Position numbers and translations under genes: made by a program | Shown here: piece by piece, positions 34,514 to 45,682 of the stretch | How the letters are laid out: the number at the start of each line of letters is the position of its first letter | Position numbering within the stretch: the stretch's first letter is position 1 | The notes under the pieces: model-generated | Databases searched by the model: none | What the model was told of the DNA's origin: nothing | The model's input: the letters and a program-made list of their open reading frames with translations, nothing else | Source: Leptodontidium sp. MPI-SDFR-AT-0119 | Taxonomy: Eukaryota; Ascomycota; Leotiomycetes; Helotiales; Leptodontidiaceae | DNA: 64,000 bases | Assembly (NCBI GenBank): GCA_020726505.1 | Contig: JAHLEZ010000008.1 | Location: 1,426,001 to 1,490,000, forward strand | Reading direction: 5' to 3'

Positions 34514-37500
34514 CAGTCAAACCACATCAAACACGACAATTTTTGAGACTTTAAAAAAGTGGAGATATTTTTTTATCAAAAGTTACGCTTTAATATATAA
34601 AGCTATTTCGCTTATTTACTTTTTTTATTTTATTAATAAATAAAAAAGTTATACTTAAATATAATAAAAAAAAAACGACTTTTCAAATATTTTGGCACCT
34701 TTTTCTTGGCATTGTCTTTGCTAAGATATAACTTTAGTATTAGGACCCACAAAAAAATTCTAATAAGTGCATTTTACTCCTTATAATCACGCATGTATTT
34801 TCTATTAAAGAGTTTTTAAAAATGTTAAAGTTTAAGATTTTTTTAAATATAGCTTTTAAGGCTCTAAAATTAAGCGAGCTGAAATATCTTTAAGTTTCAA
34901 CGACGAAGTAACTCTTATATTACTATCTACCACAACTACCAGAGAATCACAACCTTTACAATAGCTAATATGGCTCCTTCGAAGCGAAATCGAAGCGCTA
35001 CACTCGCTAAAACACCTCCTGGATCGCCTATTAGGCCAATAACAAAGCGGCCTCGCCAAAAACCACTAGAATCTCCTCCTTTACCTCAACTACCTCTACG
35101 CCCTATAAAGGCCTTTACCTCTGCGCCAAATGCTTTTAATAGTAGTCAAGTTAACGAATCAGAAGAAGAAGAGAGAGAAAACACACCTACTCGAGTAATT
35201 AGCGAATTAGAGAGTGAAGAAGAGAGTGAGAGTGAAGAAGAAGATGATAATACTTTCGCTAACGAGTATTTAGATCAAGATCTTATTAAAGAGCTAGGCC
35301 CGGATAGGCTAGATAGGGAGGATATTAGCGAATCAGATATTGAGAAGGAAGTTACCGAAGAGTTTAAAACCTCTAAGTACTTTCGTCAGTTAATAATCGA
35401 CTCAAAGGGTAGCTTGAGTGTACCGTTTGAGAAAGTGATTGATACGCTAACTCTCAGTAAGTGCTTAACTTTATTTAATATATATAATATAACTAACTTT
35501 TAAATTAGACTCTAAAAGCTCTTACAAGAGTAAATTAGCTTCTCTTATAGAGAAGTCTAAGCGAACTCGTATGTGCGTAGGGGCTGCCCAAAGAGAGTTA
35601 AATCGCCAAACTTCACTCCAAAAGCTCGCTAAACTACCTCCTAAGTCAATAACCCAATAACCTCTCTCTGCTTTCTTTAAGCTACAACCTTTACCTCTAC
35701 CTCTACCTCTACAAGAAGAAGATCCCTTTGAAGATATCGATTCTAGCGACGACGAGGATTTAGAGTTTGACGCTCTTGTAGAGGCAGAGTTTGAAGCAGA
35801 AGATAACTCTATTGAGTTAGACGATTTGAACGATATAGAGTTTATTAACAGTGGGCGAAGCGAGCTCTTATTAGACTCTCTTATTGGCGACGCAATTAAC
35901 CTTACCTCTGAGTCTTTTATTACGCCAAAGACTTATAGAGAGGTCCTTACTTCGCTTAAAAAGCAACTCAATAATAAACACCTTCTTTTGCTTCCTCGCG
36001 TACGATTCGAATACTCGCTTATTCAACAGTACGTTCAAAACCTCTTAAAGAAGAGTCCCTGTAGAGGTAGAATCGACGCCTCTTTACTCGTAGCTGAGAG
36101 TAATCACCCTACTGGAAATGGTAGAGCTCTTGCTCGTAAGATTAGAGCGTTATATCTCTATTATCGAACTTATGAATCTCTTCCTCTTGAAACACGTGGT
36201 GGCAAGCAAAAGAATCGCTCTTACCTTAACAACGAAGACGTTTTTAAAGCTTGTAGAGCTTAGTTATTAGCTCAAAAGCTCGCTACAGTTACCCCCAAGG
36301 GGTTTCGACACGCCCTAAATACGCAAATCATGCCTCGCTTACTTGCCTCGGCTAAGAAGAGTAAGAAACCTCTTTTAGGAAAGACTACTAGTACACGAAA
36401 GCAAGCCGGTAAAAAGCTAGAAGAGTGGAAATCGTTAGGGAAAACGACTACTTATAAGTGGTTAAATCGCCTTGGATTTTACGCTACTAAAGAGAAGAAG
36501 GGAGTCTACGTCGACGGCTACGAAAGAGCTGACGTAATCGAATATCGGCAAAATACCTTCCTTCCAAAGATAGCCGAATATTAAGCTCTCTCTACGAACT
36601 ACGAGGAAGACGAGTATAAGGTTTTACAACCTATTACACTAAGCCTACCCTTTGGAGAGAAGGAGCACGTTATATACTACTACGACGAGAGTTGCTTTCA
36701 CGCTAAAGAGTACTCTAAGTAAATTTGGCTTGACGAGAATCAACAAAAGATGCCTTCAAAGAGTAAAGGAGGTCTTATTTACTGCTCTGACTTTATAAGT
36801 CTTGAAGGGAGGCTTGCGATTGGTCAAAAGGATGCTCGGGAAATCATTTATCCCGGTGGACCTCAAAAAACACCGTATTAGGATACAAATTAACTGCTAG
36901 CTCAAGTCGAGAGAGCTATTGATATATTCGAAGAAAAGTACCCTAATAAGGTAGCTGTTTTCGTATTCGACTAATCAAGTGCTCACGCTAGTAAAGGAGA
37001 CGGAGCCTTGAACGCCTTTGCTATGAATCTTGGAGAAGGAGGTGCCCTTTTGCCTTAAAAGGTAAGTTTTAGTTATACCTTCCCTTTAAGGAAATATTAA
37101 CTAACTTTATAGGATACTTACTTTCCCCCTGACATTAGCGAAGCTAAGCGAGCTCGTGGGTTAGTTGGTATTCCTTAAGAGCTTAATTACAAAGTAGAGA
37201 AGGTAGTAAAAGTTGTCGTACCGGGGAAAAAGAAAAGAGTGAAGTAAACTGTAATCGAAGAGGTTCCAAAGGGAATAAAGCAAATACTTGCTGAAAGAGG
37301 TTGTTTACTAACAGGTAAGTAATAAGAGCTTTTTTATATTATATAATATACTAATATTTTATAGGCAAAAAGCTTCTACCTGTTAAGTGCACTAGTGAAG
37401 TTAAAAAGAAGTGTAATAACCTTCTTTCTTGGCCTCCGCCTCCCGGTATAAAGACTACTTGCTGCTTAGCGAGGATTCTAGCCAATCACAAGGACTTCTT

Positions 37501-38827
37501 CGAACAGAAATCGGCTCTTAAAGAGATACTATTAGCTAGAGGTTATAAGTGTCTCTTTTTACCGAAGTTTCACTGCGAGCTAAACCCGATTGAGATATAT
37601 TGGGCGTATTATAAGAACCTTTATTGACAGATTTGGAAAGACACTTTTCCACAGGTATATTACACGTTACTTACCCTTTTAGTTCTGTTTACTTACTTCT
37701 TTTAGGCTCGAGAAGCTTGCTTTAAAGCGCTTGATTCTTGCCCTCTTGATACGCTACGAAGGTACTGTAATAGAGCTTCACGCTTTATAGACGCTTATCG
37801 AAAAGGGCTTAGCGTGAAGTAAGCGGCTTGGTGCGTTAAAAAACAAAGCGGCCATAGAATAATCTCGGAGACTATGATGAAGGAGTTTGATATAGTGCTA
37901 GAGAAGCAAGGAGAAATAGACGAGTTAGCTTGATTTTATTAGTTGGATTTTGTATTTATTTGCTAGCGCGGTAGCTAGCTTAGCAATTATAAAAGTGCTT
38001 TATAAAGAGAGAGATTAATTATAAAGTAAGCTAATAAACAACTAATAAGTTATTATAAAAGATTAGACTGACTAACTAACGTTAAGGGGAAAGCGAGTTA
38101 ATTAAAAAGAAGGAGTACGATGTTCGATATCGTAATATTAGCTAATAGAAAATCGCCGGCTATTATCGAAATCACCGAAACGACTAAGCTAAAATAACTA
38201 TTAATAAAGCTCTTTAAAATAAGTTAATAACTTATAGATGATATTCGTTTAATTTGCTATAGTGATTAAGTAATAGCGTAGAAGAGGTTATTAATATTTT
38301 AGAAGAAAGGAAAGAAGGAGAACGAAGAAGTTATCTTGTAGCCGTAGTATAACGCTAATAACGCTAATGACTAAGTAGTACTACTTTTTAGTACCTTGCT
38401 TAATTATAATAATTATAATATACGATTATATAAGTCTTTTCATATAATAAATATTATATTAATAAAATCTTAACCTTTAAAGTATATAAAAGAATAAAAA
38501 ATATAATATAAAGTGGGTCCAACTAATATTTTCTCAACTTCTTTTTTATCAAAAGTTACATTCAAATTAATTATGAATTTATAAGGAAAAAGTTTTAAAA
38601 AATATTCATTATAAACTTTTAAAAATACTAATTTATTAAAAATAAAATACTCAAATATTTTGGCACCTTTTTTCAATGCCAAGCCCTTAATAACTAAGTC
38701 ACCCTAAGCCCAATCGGGATAAAAGTGGGTCTATTAGAACACTAGCAATTTACTGCAAAATATAGGTTAAACAGATTTATTATAATACTTAATCTTTAAA
38801 ATTGTCGTGTTTGATGCGGTCTGACTG
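34514..38827 (+). mobile_element. DDE-2: Tc1/IS630-like DNA transposon, lightly mutated copy
   Basis: 4314 bp, with 27-bp inverted repeats (CAGTCAAACCACATCAAACA... left; CAGTCAGACCGCATCAAACA... right, two differences) and TA on both sides. It is the same family as DDE-1 but keeps CpA-containing words and several long open stretches. It splits the Copia-5 integrase from its RT. Non-coding sequence lies before 34970 and after 37933. The right non-coding part (37940-38827) is AT-rich. Confidence 0.93.
34970..37933 (+). pseudogene. DDE-2 transposase, DDE_3-type, at least four introns, about twelve stops
   Basis: The ATG at 34970 opens MAPSKRNRSATLAK, a basic, proline-rich start, then an acidic Ser/Glu stretch (residues about 75-110). 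Introns with GT-AG ends and CTAAC- or CTAAT-type branch sites lie at 35457-35508, 37062-37112, 37315-37364 and 37655-37705 (50-52 nt each). The middle part (35826-36263) is open. KWLNRLGFYATKEKKGVYVD and ERADVIEYR (36470-36550) mark the DNA-binding end. Catalytic residues are visible in YYYDES (about 36680), VFVFD...SAHA (about 36965) and FHCELNPIEIYW (about 37570). The stop is TGA at 37931-37933. In-frame TAA/TAG/TGA sit where Gln, Trp or Arg is expected, for example 36262 and 37625. Total length is about 920 codons. Confidence 0.88.
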
Positions 38828-40745
38828 TATTAAGAGGGTAAAGGATAAATAAGAGGACCTTACGATTTCTTAAGTATTAAAGAAGAATTATATAAGATTA
38901 ATATAAGAAATAAAAGAATACGTACGTTTTGATCGACTATAATTTGTCCCTTTAAAATAAATACCTTTAATATAAAATAATAAAAAGAAAACTTACTAAA
39001 GAATATTTATAGGTAATATCTTAAATCTTTAATTAAAAACACTACTAAAATAATATTAAATTTACCCTGAATCGTTATTTAAATTCTATTTATAAAATAT
39101 ATCTTAAATTTACTAACTATTTATTAAACTTTATATTAAAGAAAAGATTATAGCGCTTAAATTATTGTTTTAGTAATCCCGAAAAACGAAATACAAAGTA
39201 CTTATTAAAAGGGGTATTTTTATACTTATTTATAAGAATAACCTTAAAGTAAAAGACTACTATATCTTTAAGTTAAAAATAATAAACGAGATTAAAAGTA
39301 AAGAAACGTTAGCTTTATATAAAAAGTTAAAACTAATAATTTAATACTTTAATAATAAAAGAAAAAAAAGATTTTAACTTAGTCTTTAATAATCTAACGA
39401 TTTAATTAATAGTTACTTATATTTTTAGCCGTTACTATTAAGTACTTAAATCGCCTCTAAAACTAGTCTAAATCCTATTTAACTATTAAAGATATCACTT
39501 AAGCTTACGTCTAAGTAAAGATAAGGCTTCTTCGGGACATTTTTATATAACTATTAAAAAAAATTACAAGAGATTTCCCTCTTAATATAATATTTATAAT
39601 AATAATATTATTATATAATATACTTAAGTTTAGAAACTATTAGTTTAATATATATTATAAATATCATATAAAAACTTATAAATAAAAACATTAATATATA
39701 ACTTATACTTATTAATTAGTATTAAAGAAAGCTATAACTTTAAAGTCGTAGAAATGTAAATAAATAATACGTTAATTCTAAGAAATAAGGACTTCTTAGT
39801 AAGAGAGTAAGATAAAATTACTAAGGCCGGTTTTCTAACGAAGCTAATATAAATACTACTCTTTATTAAAACTATTACGTTTAATAAGTATATAATTACT
39901 ATAAATAGAGATAGCCTTTATATGTCTTAAAAGGGTTAAGGAATAAGGCTAAAGCTAATTAATATAAGAAAAGAGAACTATAAGAAGGCTTATAAGGAAT
40001 AGCGAGCTTACACAACTTATCTTATTATTATATATTAACTGAAAGTGACATTTAATCTCTTAATTATAGCGTAATACTAAGATCTAACGAAAGACGACGT
40101 TAAGGCCTTAAACCTACGCCTTAAATAGTAAATAAATAACTTAAAGAAGGAACTCTGATACGTACTAATTAACTTATAATCTGTGAAGATCTATGTTTTT
40201 ATAAATAGTTCTTTTATTAATAATAAAAACCTAAGTTTATAAATAAGTTTCGTATTAGTAATTAGTACTAAAATAATAAGGGATACGTAATTTACTTTAA
40301 TTAATAACATTATATATACTAACTTAATAAAATACAAGAGAATAACTCGTGTAGTACTTATATTAAAGCTATATACTATAGTAACTAGTATTAATATATT
40401 AATTTCTCTTAATACTATTATTAATATAATAACTAACAAACTTAATATCTCACGTCTTCTTATTATTATTTACACGGATTTTTTGTCCCTTTATAAGTGT
40501 ATTATTAAGCTTAATACGACAAAAGAAAAACACCTAATAATTAATATTATAATTATTTATTAATTATACGAACGTAAAGAATTAACAAAAGTTCGATGGA
40601 TTAATAGCGTTAATAATCTTATTAACGCTATAACGAAGAGTACTTTAAATAAGGCTCTTCGGGATTTTATTAATACTAATATCCTTATTATTAAAATAAA
40701 GGGTTAAGTTTAATAGTTAACTAAAGTCGATTTAAATTAATAACA
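38828..40745 (+). pseudogene. Copia-5 RT and RNase H (RIP-mutated)
   Basis: The frame resumes after DDE-2, and the RT is recognisable only in parts, with many stops and AT-biased codons (about 39050-39900). RNase H is clearer: KIYVFINSSFINNKNLSL at about 40190, RITRVVLILKLY at about 40340, IIIYTDFLSLYKCIIKLNT at about 40460, and YERKELTKVRWINSVNN with TKSTLNKAL at about 40570-40660. The order and wording fit the fungal Copia lineage of the 30365 segment. No 3' LTR was found after it. The minus-strand open frames at 38470 and 40191 are shadows. Confidence 0.78.
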
Positions 40746-41049
40746 AAGTAGTTTCTTATACTTATTAATTTTTTATATATTTCCTTATAACTCTTATTTA
40801 TTAATTTATTACTTGCGATTATTTTTATATTTAATTAATTTACGAAGTTAAAAATATACTTAATTTAGTTTTAAACACCCTTTAATTTAAAGTACTAACG
40901 AATAGCCTTATAATAATACTTTAATAAGAATAAACTATTAATTTCACTACAAGGGGCTACTATTATATAATAATATAAAAAAAAGTACTATTATAAAGAA
41001 CTTACTATAAAGTTAATTTAAAATAGGGCCGAATCCCTTACGTATATAT
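40746..41049. other. AT-rich spacer after Copia-5
   Basis: No protein or repeat edge is seen. It should contain the Copia-5 3' untranslated part, and possibly an LTR, but no TGT...ACA pair or second copy can be shown. Confidence 0.4.
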
Positions 41050-41740
41050 ATTAAGGAGAGGTTCTTCCTCTTCTCCCTCCTCCTCCCTTATATTATAGCG
41101 GCGACTTCGGCGGAGACGCTTAGTTGGAGCATCGTCCTTACTGCCGTCCTCTTTATCACGCTTAGTGGCGGCAGAGGAGACGACAGTAAGAAGCCGGTTT
41201 AAGACTAACACTGTCTTTTATAATATAAAGTATTAATACTAAGGGAGTTAACTTATTACTTACGAGTTAATTAAGCTAGTCATTTCCCGGCGTATAACGC
41301 GCGTTTCCTTTAATAACGCTAATAATAACTCCTTAGTAGTCTTTAATACGCTAGTAACGGCGACTAATAATACTAAATTAATTAATTCAGCGATAATAAT
41401 AATAACTTCTTTATCTTTTACTTTAAGGGCGACAATTAAATAAAGGTACTCCTCGGCTATAAACTAAGGGATTTATTATATATTAATAACTATATGTCCG
41501 AAGTACTTTCGGCGATAGTTTAAATACGATTTAAAATAAGAAAAGAAATTAAGAGTACTTATTAAGTTACACTAGGACTTCTTCTTTATGTAATACGTGT
41601 ATTTCTTACTCTTAAGATTATTAAAGGCATATTCGTAAGACGAATTCTTTGCGAGAAGGCGGACGCACTAAATATAGTATTTATAATAAGCGAGGTCGAG
41701 CGCTCCTGTAAGTATTAATATAAGTACTGTTTTAGTTAAT
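41050..41740 (-). pseudogene. Minus-strand gene of unknown function with Cys-rich start and charged tail
   Basis: The minus strand reads from about 41720: a region with spaced Cys (QCVRLLAKNSSYEYAFNN, then KKKSQCNL), a basic segment (YFKSYLNYRRKYFGH), a leucine-rich helix (EEYLYLIVALKVKDKEV; TKELLLALLKETRVIRREM, about 41340), and a very charged C-terminus (KRDKEDGSKDDAPTKRLRRS and a run of Glu, about 41060-41140). The G+C of the last part is high. The pattern is reminiscent of zinc-cluster-type proteins found near repeats in fungal genomes, but I cannot assign it. It converges on Copia-5 RNase H and lies downstream of the minus LTR at 42176-42431. Confidence 0.5.
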
Positions 41741-42175
41741 ATACTGTTTCCCCACCGAACTATCTCTAAAGAGTATACTTACTTTTGAATTATTTATTTA
41801 ATTTAATATAGTCTTTTTAAAAATATTAGTTTTTAAATTATATTAAATAAATTAAAGAGATTAAAGAGTAATATACGTATAGTAGTTATATATATATTTA
41901 TTAAAGAGACTTTAAACCTTTAGAGAAGAGGCGACATATATATATTTATCACGTTATATAATACTAAAGGTTCCTATTATTACTAGTTCTCGCTTAGCTT
42001 CGCTATAGTACCTTATTATATTTAGACCCCCTTTAGGGCACTTTCGGGACACTATTAGGCCAGAATTAGACGCTATTAAATGCTTTATTATTTTATTTGT
42101 TATTTCTTATATATTACTAAATTATTTACTTTTACGTGTATTAAAAATAGTTTTTTTTAAAAGAAGTTTTACTTA
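41741..42175. other. Non-coding interval between minus gene and LTR f
   Basis: AT-rich, with a TATA-like repeat (41880-41945) and a short GC-richer patch near 42000-42060. On the minus strand it would be promoter and 5' UTR of the gene at 41050-41740. No other feature is seen. Confidence 0.4.
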
Positions 42176-42431
42176 TATTAGTTTATAAGTCCTTATATAA
42201 GTATACTTTAGTCTAGAAAAAGGGGTGTAAGTCAAAGTCAAGGGTTAGAGCTTAATTAGACTAGTTTCGGTAGAGATTCAGTGGGGTTTCGTAGTATATA
42301 GTCTAGCTCTCGTCGTATTCTCTTAGAATTAATATAGATTTTAAACTATACATTTATTACTCTGTCGCTATACTCGTATTAGAATATATTCACATATGCG
42401 GCGTGGTACATGAACTAGTACTGCACTGACA
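42176..42431 (-). repeat. LTR of family f, minus orientation
   Basis: The reverse complement starts TGTCAGTGCAGTACTAG and aligns with 25834-26079 to its end (ACTAATA against ACTAACA). It interrupts Gypsy-D integrase at its right edge. No target duplication is seen (ACTTA and CTAGG), so it may be one end of a larger minus-strand element that includes 41050-41740, or a rearranged copy. Confidence 0.75.
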
Positions 42432-43396
42432 CTAGGTTTATTAAGTCTTAAGAGGTTCTTAGCTTTACGCCGTTAAGTAGTTAAAAAGGAGTTAAGTTAT
42501 TAAGAGAGTCGTAAGGCAAGGTAAGCTATATAATATTTATAATAGGCAGGAGGTTACTTTAATTGTCTTAGTAATAGTAGTAAAAGGGGCAAAGTCGTTA
42601 CTTAATATATTAGTTTATTACTTTTATCTAGCCGTTTACGTTTAAGTTATACGCCGTCGTTAACTTAACCTTAATACTTAAGATCTAGTAATACTCCTTT
42701 TAAAAGGTAGAGACAAATTAGGGGCCTTAGTCCGAGATAATAGACTCTAGTATACTAAAATAGCGAGTTTAATAAACGAGGAAAAGAGTAATTATGCCTT
42801 TAGCGGTAATTATATTATTATAAAGTATTAAGACTAGTTTCTTAAATAGGCAGTTTATAATAATTATAGCGAAGTTATACTTATATTAGTTTAATAGTAA
42901 CTTTATAAAGTCTATTGTGAGGTGTTAGTACGGCCGAGCCGGGATTAGTAAGGGGTATAAGAAACTAAGTGTCTTATTCTTACGGGCCTTTTGTCGAAAG
43001 TAACCATAGTTTATTACGTAACGCGCCACGTCTATAGTAAGGTTATTTTAATAATATTTACGGCCTAATATAACCTTTATTTTCCCGATTTTAATATAAG
43101 CGACCGAAGGTTACGAGTGCACGTGACGTATTAACGACGTACAGAGCTTTGGCGGCTCTATAGGCACTTTTAAGCGGCCTTAGAAAAGGAGCTTATTATT
43201 TAATAGCTTGTAATTTAAGTCATTTTTACGGGCTCTCTATCGGAGGGGTTCTAGCGCAAGAGACTCCTTATTAGCTGTAAGTACTTAATTAATAATATTA
43301 TCCGCGATGTCGTAGGCTATTATAGAGTTAGGGTCTAACTCTTTTACAGTAAGTGCCTCTAGGTCGATTAATATAGCCTCTTACTTTAAAGCTTAC
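42432..43396 (-). pseudogene. Gypsy-D integrase (minus strand, RIP-mutated)
   Basis: The reverse complement aligns with 56680-57600 of Gypsy-C. It covers the zinc-binding start of integrase (about 43080-43000), the TRLYQ-type passage before the core (about 42930) and the catalytic core to about 42500. It is cut at 42431 by LTR f and at 43397 by another LTR. Gypsy-D is somewhat less RIP-altered here than copies A and B, with more CG dinucleotides kept. Confidence 0.82.
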
Positions 43397-43549
43397 TGTG
43401 AAGGGGACAAAGCCCAATCGTATCGACAAAAGAGCCAAAAGTAATATTCGTTATATATATTCTGTGGATGTAACTCTACAGCTAGCAGCCGGCTATATAA
43501 AGGGGTAGTCAAGTCAACTGACAAGCTCTCACGTGCTATCCCTATTACA
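43397..43549 (-). repeat. Probable short LTR (minus) with polypurine tract
   Basis: On the minus strand, GGGAGGGACGGA (43561-43550) precedes TGTAATAGGGATAGCACGTG, and the unit ends CCCCTTCACA at 43397, giving 153 bp with a TATATAG box in the middle. This is what a Copia-type 3' LTR preceded by its polypurine tract looks like. No second copy or target duplication was found, so the call is tentative. Confidence 0.5.
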
Positions 43550-44660
43550 TCCGTCCCTCCCTTCAAAGGCTCTGCCCGCCCTCAGGCAGCTATTTAACCC
43601 TAAACCCGATCCTTAACATTATCTAAACATTTAGTTATAATATAATTTACATATAAAAACTAGTAATATATAAATAACCTATTTATCCTTCGGATACCTC
43701 GGCGAAAGGGGGGTTAAGTGCGTGTATATATATATTAAAGTGTATAGAGCGTCGAAGTATAGAAATATCGTACGTAGTATAAAGTCGAAGAGATAACTTA
43801 CAGAGGCATATCGAAAGAGATAAGTAGTCGTAGAAGTGAAGTAAGTTAAGAAAAGCTCACAAAGGCTATTAAAGAAGGTATAATGCCGCCCGGCAAAGAA
43901 GGCCAAGTTAATAGTTCTCTAAAGGTATCGTTGTCGTATAACAAGAGCCAAAGGGTACTTAACGAGAGGAGAAGTATTAGAAGAGGAAATGTACGTCGGG
44001 CAAGTACGAAGGCATCATATACGAAGGCATCGTCGTATGCGAAGGCATCGTCGTATACGAAGGCATCGTGTGCGAAAGTATCGTGTACGAGAGGTATATC
44101 TTTATGTTTCGTCAAACTTGACTACAAATCGAAGAGAAGAGGTTCTAAGTATTTCAGGGCCTTCGACCAAAGATACACACGCGCATCTTAATACTCCCTA
44201 CGTAAGTCACTAAAAATATGTGGGAGGGACGAACCCTAATCTATACAACAAGAGGGTAACATGTAGCGAGCCACCAGAGGAGATTCTAGGCTTTATAAAT
44301 AACAAATCAATTAAATCTAAAGATATCACATATCTAGAGAGTACGAATCGGCAAAGGAGGGGAGGGAAAAGGTTCTAATAAATAAAATATATCTGGTGTT
44401 GCGTTCTTAACGTTCTATAGTCAAGTATTAGCTCCTTATATGTGCGAAGGACTAGCCCAGTCATGTGACAAAAGAAATTAGCGGCTGTCCCCGCCACATT
44501 ACTTTGCTTCGAGAAGTGCTAGAGACGCCGTTAGAGCCACAGTTATACACGAGTCTAGTTATACTAAATCGGGGGTTTCTCTATTAAGCGCTCTAGCAGA
44601 GTCTTAGTAAGTCTGTTGCCGATATTATAAAGGCGTTTTTTTAATATAAAAAAAGGTACG
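43550..44660. other. Lightly mutated island inside Gypsy-D, content unidentified
   Basis: This stretch keeps more G+C than the elements around it. Overlapping open frames occur on both strands around 43850-44210, driven by the tandem repeat, and none resembles a known family. It starts with GTCCCTCCC and contains the inverse GGGAGGGACG at 44223-44232. It is probably the internal part of the element whose LTR lies at 43397-43549. From about 44560 rightward, the text drifts into the variable linker of Gypsy-D. Confidence 0.4.
44004..44092 (+). repeat. Short tandem repeat, about 15-18 bp unit
   Basis: Four to five imperfect copies of a unit like ACGAAGGCATCGTCGTAT follow each other, read on the plus strand as repeated TKASSYAKASSY-type residues. 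The unit has partial dyad symmetry (ATACGA/TCGTAT). It is the only clear minisatellite in the window. Confidence 0.8.
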
Positions 44661-45398
44661 TGTATTTATAAGTCTTAGTAAGGGAGGCTTAAATAAGGGG
44701 CGTTAGCGCTTTAAAATTGTTACGTCTGGCGCCTTTATTACTAAATAAGGAAGTCGCGAGGGCTATAGCGAGTCGACGGTAGTTAGTTAGAGATCCGCTA
44801 TAATTAAAGAGTCGATTTTATTAGTCGGAATTAATTATTAGCTATAAATAGCCCGCTTACGCGCCTCTGCCGCCGTGAAGTCTTAGTCTCGTCGAGATAA
44901 GGTATTAGCTAACGTATTAGTCGTCCCAGTATAATATATAATCGTAAAATAAAAGTCTATAAAAAACTTAACTTATTAAGCTTACTTAATCGTAAGGTCT
45001 TTAGTAATTATAAAGTACTTTAAGACTTAGTAGTTTATATAAATAAGGACATTTTTTTAAGTACTTAAGAGCTTTAAGTAATATTACTTAAATAACTAAA
45101 AAATCGTTAATATTTCATTATTATAAATCGAGTAATTAAGCTCGGGGTTTATTATAATCTTAGAAAAGTATTTTATAAAGTAAAAGGTATTATCTTCTTA
45201 AAGTTAAGATAAAATCTTAGCGACGACTTTATTAAAAGAGTTAGTCTTTAGCCGTGTTTATTTAGTAAGGTTATAATAATAAAGAACCGGCGTAAATTAG
45301 AGAGCTTCTTAAAGAGTTTCTTAAGTATTCTTATAGGCGCTATTAAATTTAAAGGGAACGTTTTTCTTAGTAAGTATTATAAAGGGTCGCGCGATACG
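44661..45398 (-). pseudogene. Gypsy-D RNase H region (minus strand)
   Basis: The reverse complement aligns with about 55920-56520 of Gypsy-C: the end of RT, the RNase H-like domain and the start of the linker to integrase. The frame is broken by stops and by the solo LTR at 45404-45677. The variable linker begins near 44760, where the alignment with Gypsy-C fades. Confidence 0.78.
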
Positions 45399-45403
45399 AC
45401 TAT

Positions 45404-45677
45404 TGTTGGGATAGCCTTAGCTGAGGGGCATTCTCTTACTCTGACAGCTTCCAAAGATAGTCGTCTCTCCTGGCCAAATGAAGCTTAGTTTCATACCTTG
45501 CCTCCTGGTTTCGTACGAGTAATACTTATACGAGCTACGGGGTTTGGTACTTAATGTATTTAAGGTAGCTTTCCCTTTCGTACAAAAGGGACACACGGAA
45601 TATACTTAATTAAACTTCACTTGTTGTATTCTTTGTCACCTTAATATCAGGTATCGAACCTTAGTTAGGTACTAACA
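45404..45677 (+). repeat. Solo LTR of family g with ACTAT target duplication
   Basis: 274 bp from TGTTGGGATAGCC to GGTACTAACA, flanked exactly by ACTAT (45399-45403 and 45678-45682). It splits the Gypsy-D RT/RNase H frame at a point where the uninterrupted sequence exists in Gypsy-C (about 55920), which proves it is an insertion. It is little mutated. Orientation is set by TG/CA ends only and could be the reverse. Confidence 0.88.
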
Positions 45678-45682
45678 ACTAT

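Noticed and set aside
34856..35059. Minus-strand open frame of 67 codons in DDE-2
   Set aside because: Opposite the start of the transposase; no support.
38470..38682. Minus-strand open frame of 70 codons in the DDE-2 3' non-coding part
   Set aside because: AT-rich, not conserved in DDE-1 at the same place, no family similarity.
40191..40439. Minus-strand open frame of 82 codons
   Set aside because: Shadow of the Copia-5 RNase H on the plus strand.
43846..44213. Three overlapping open frames on both strands
   Set aside because: All are created by the tandem repeat and differ in every frame; no start context, intron or family similarity supports any of them.
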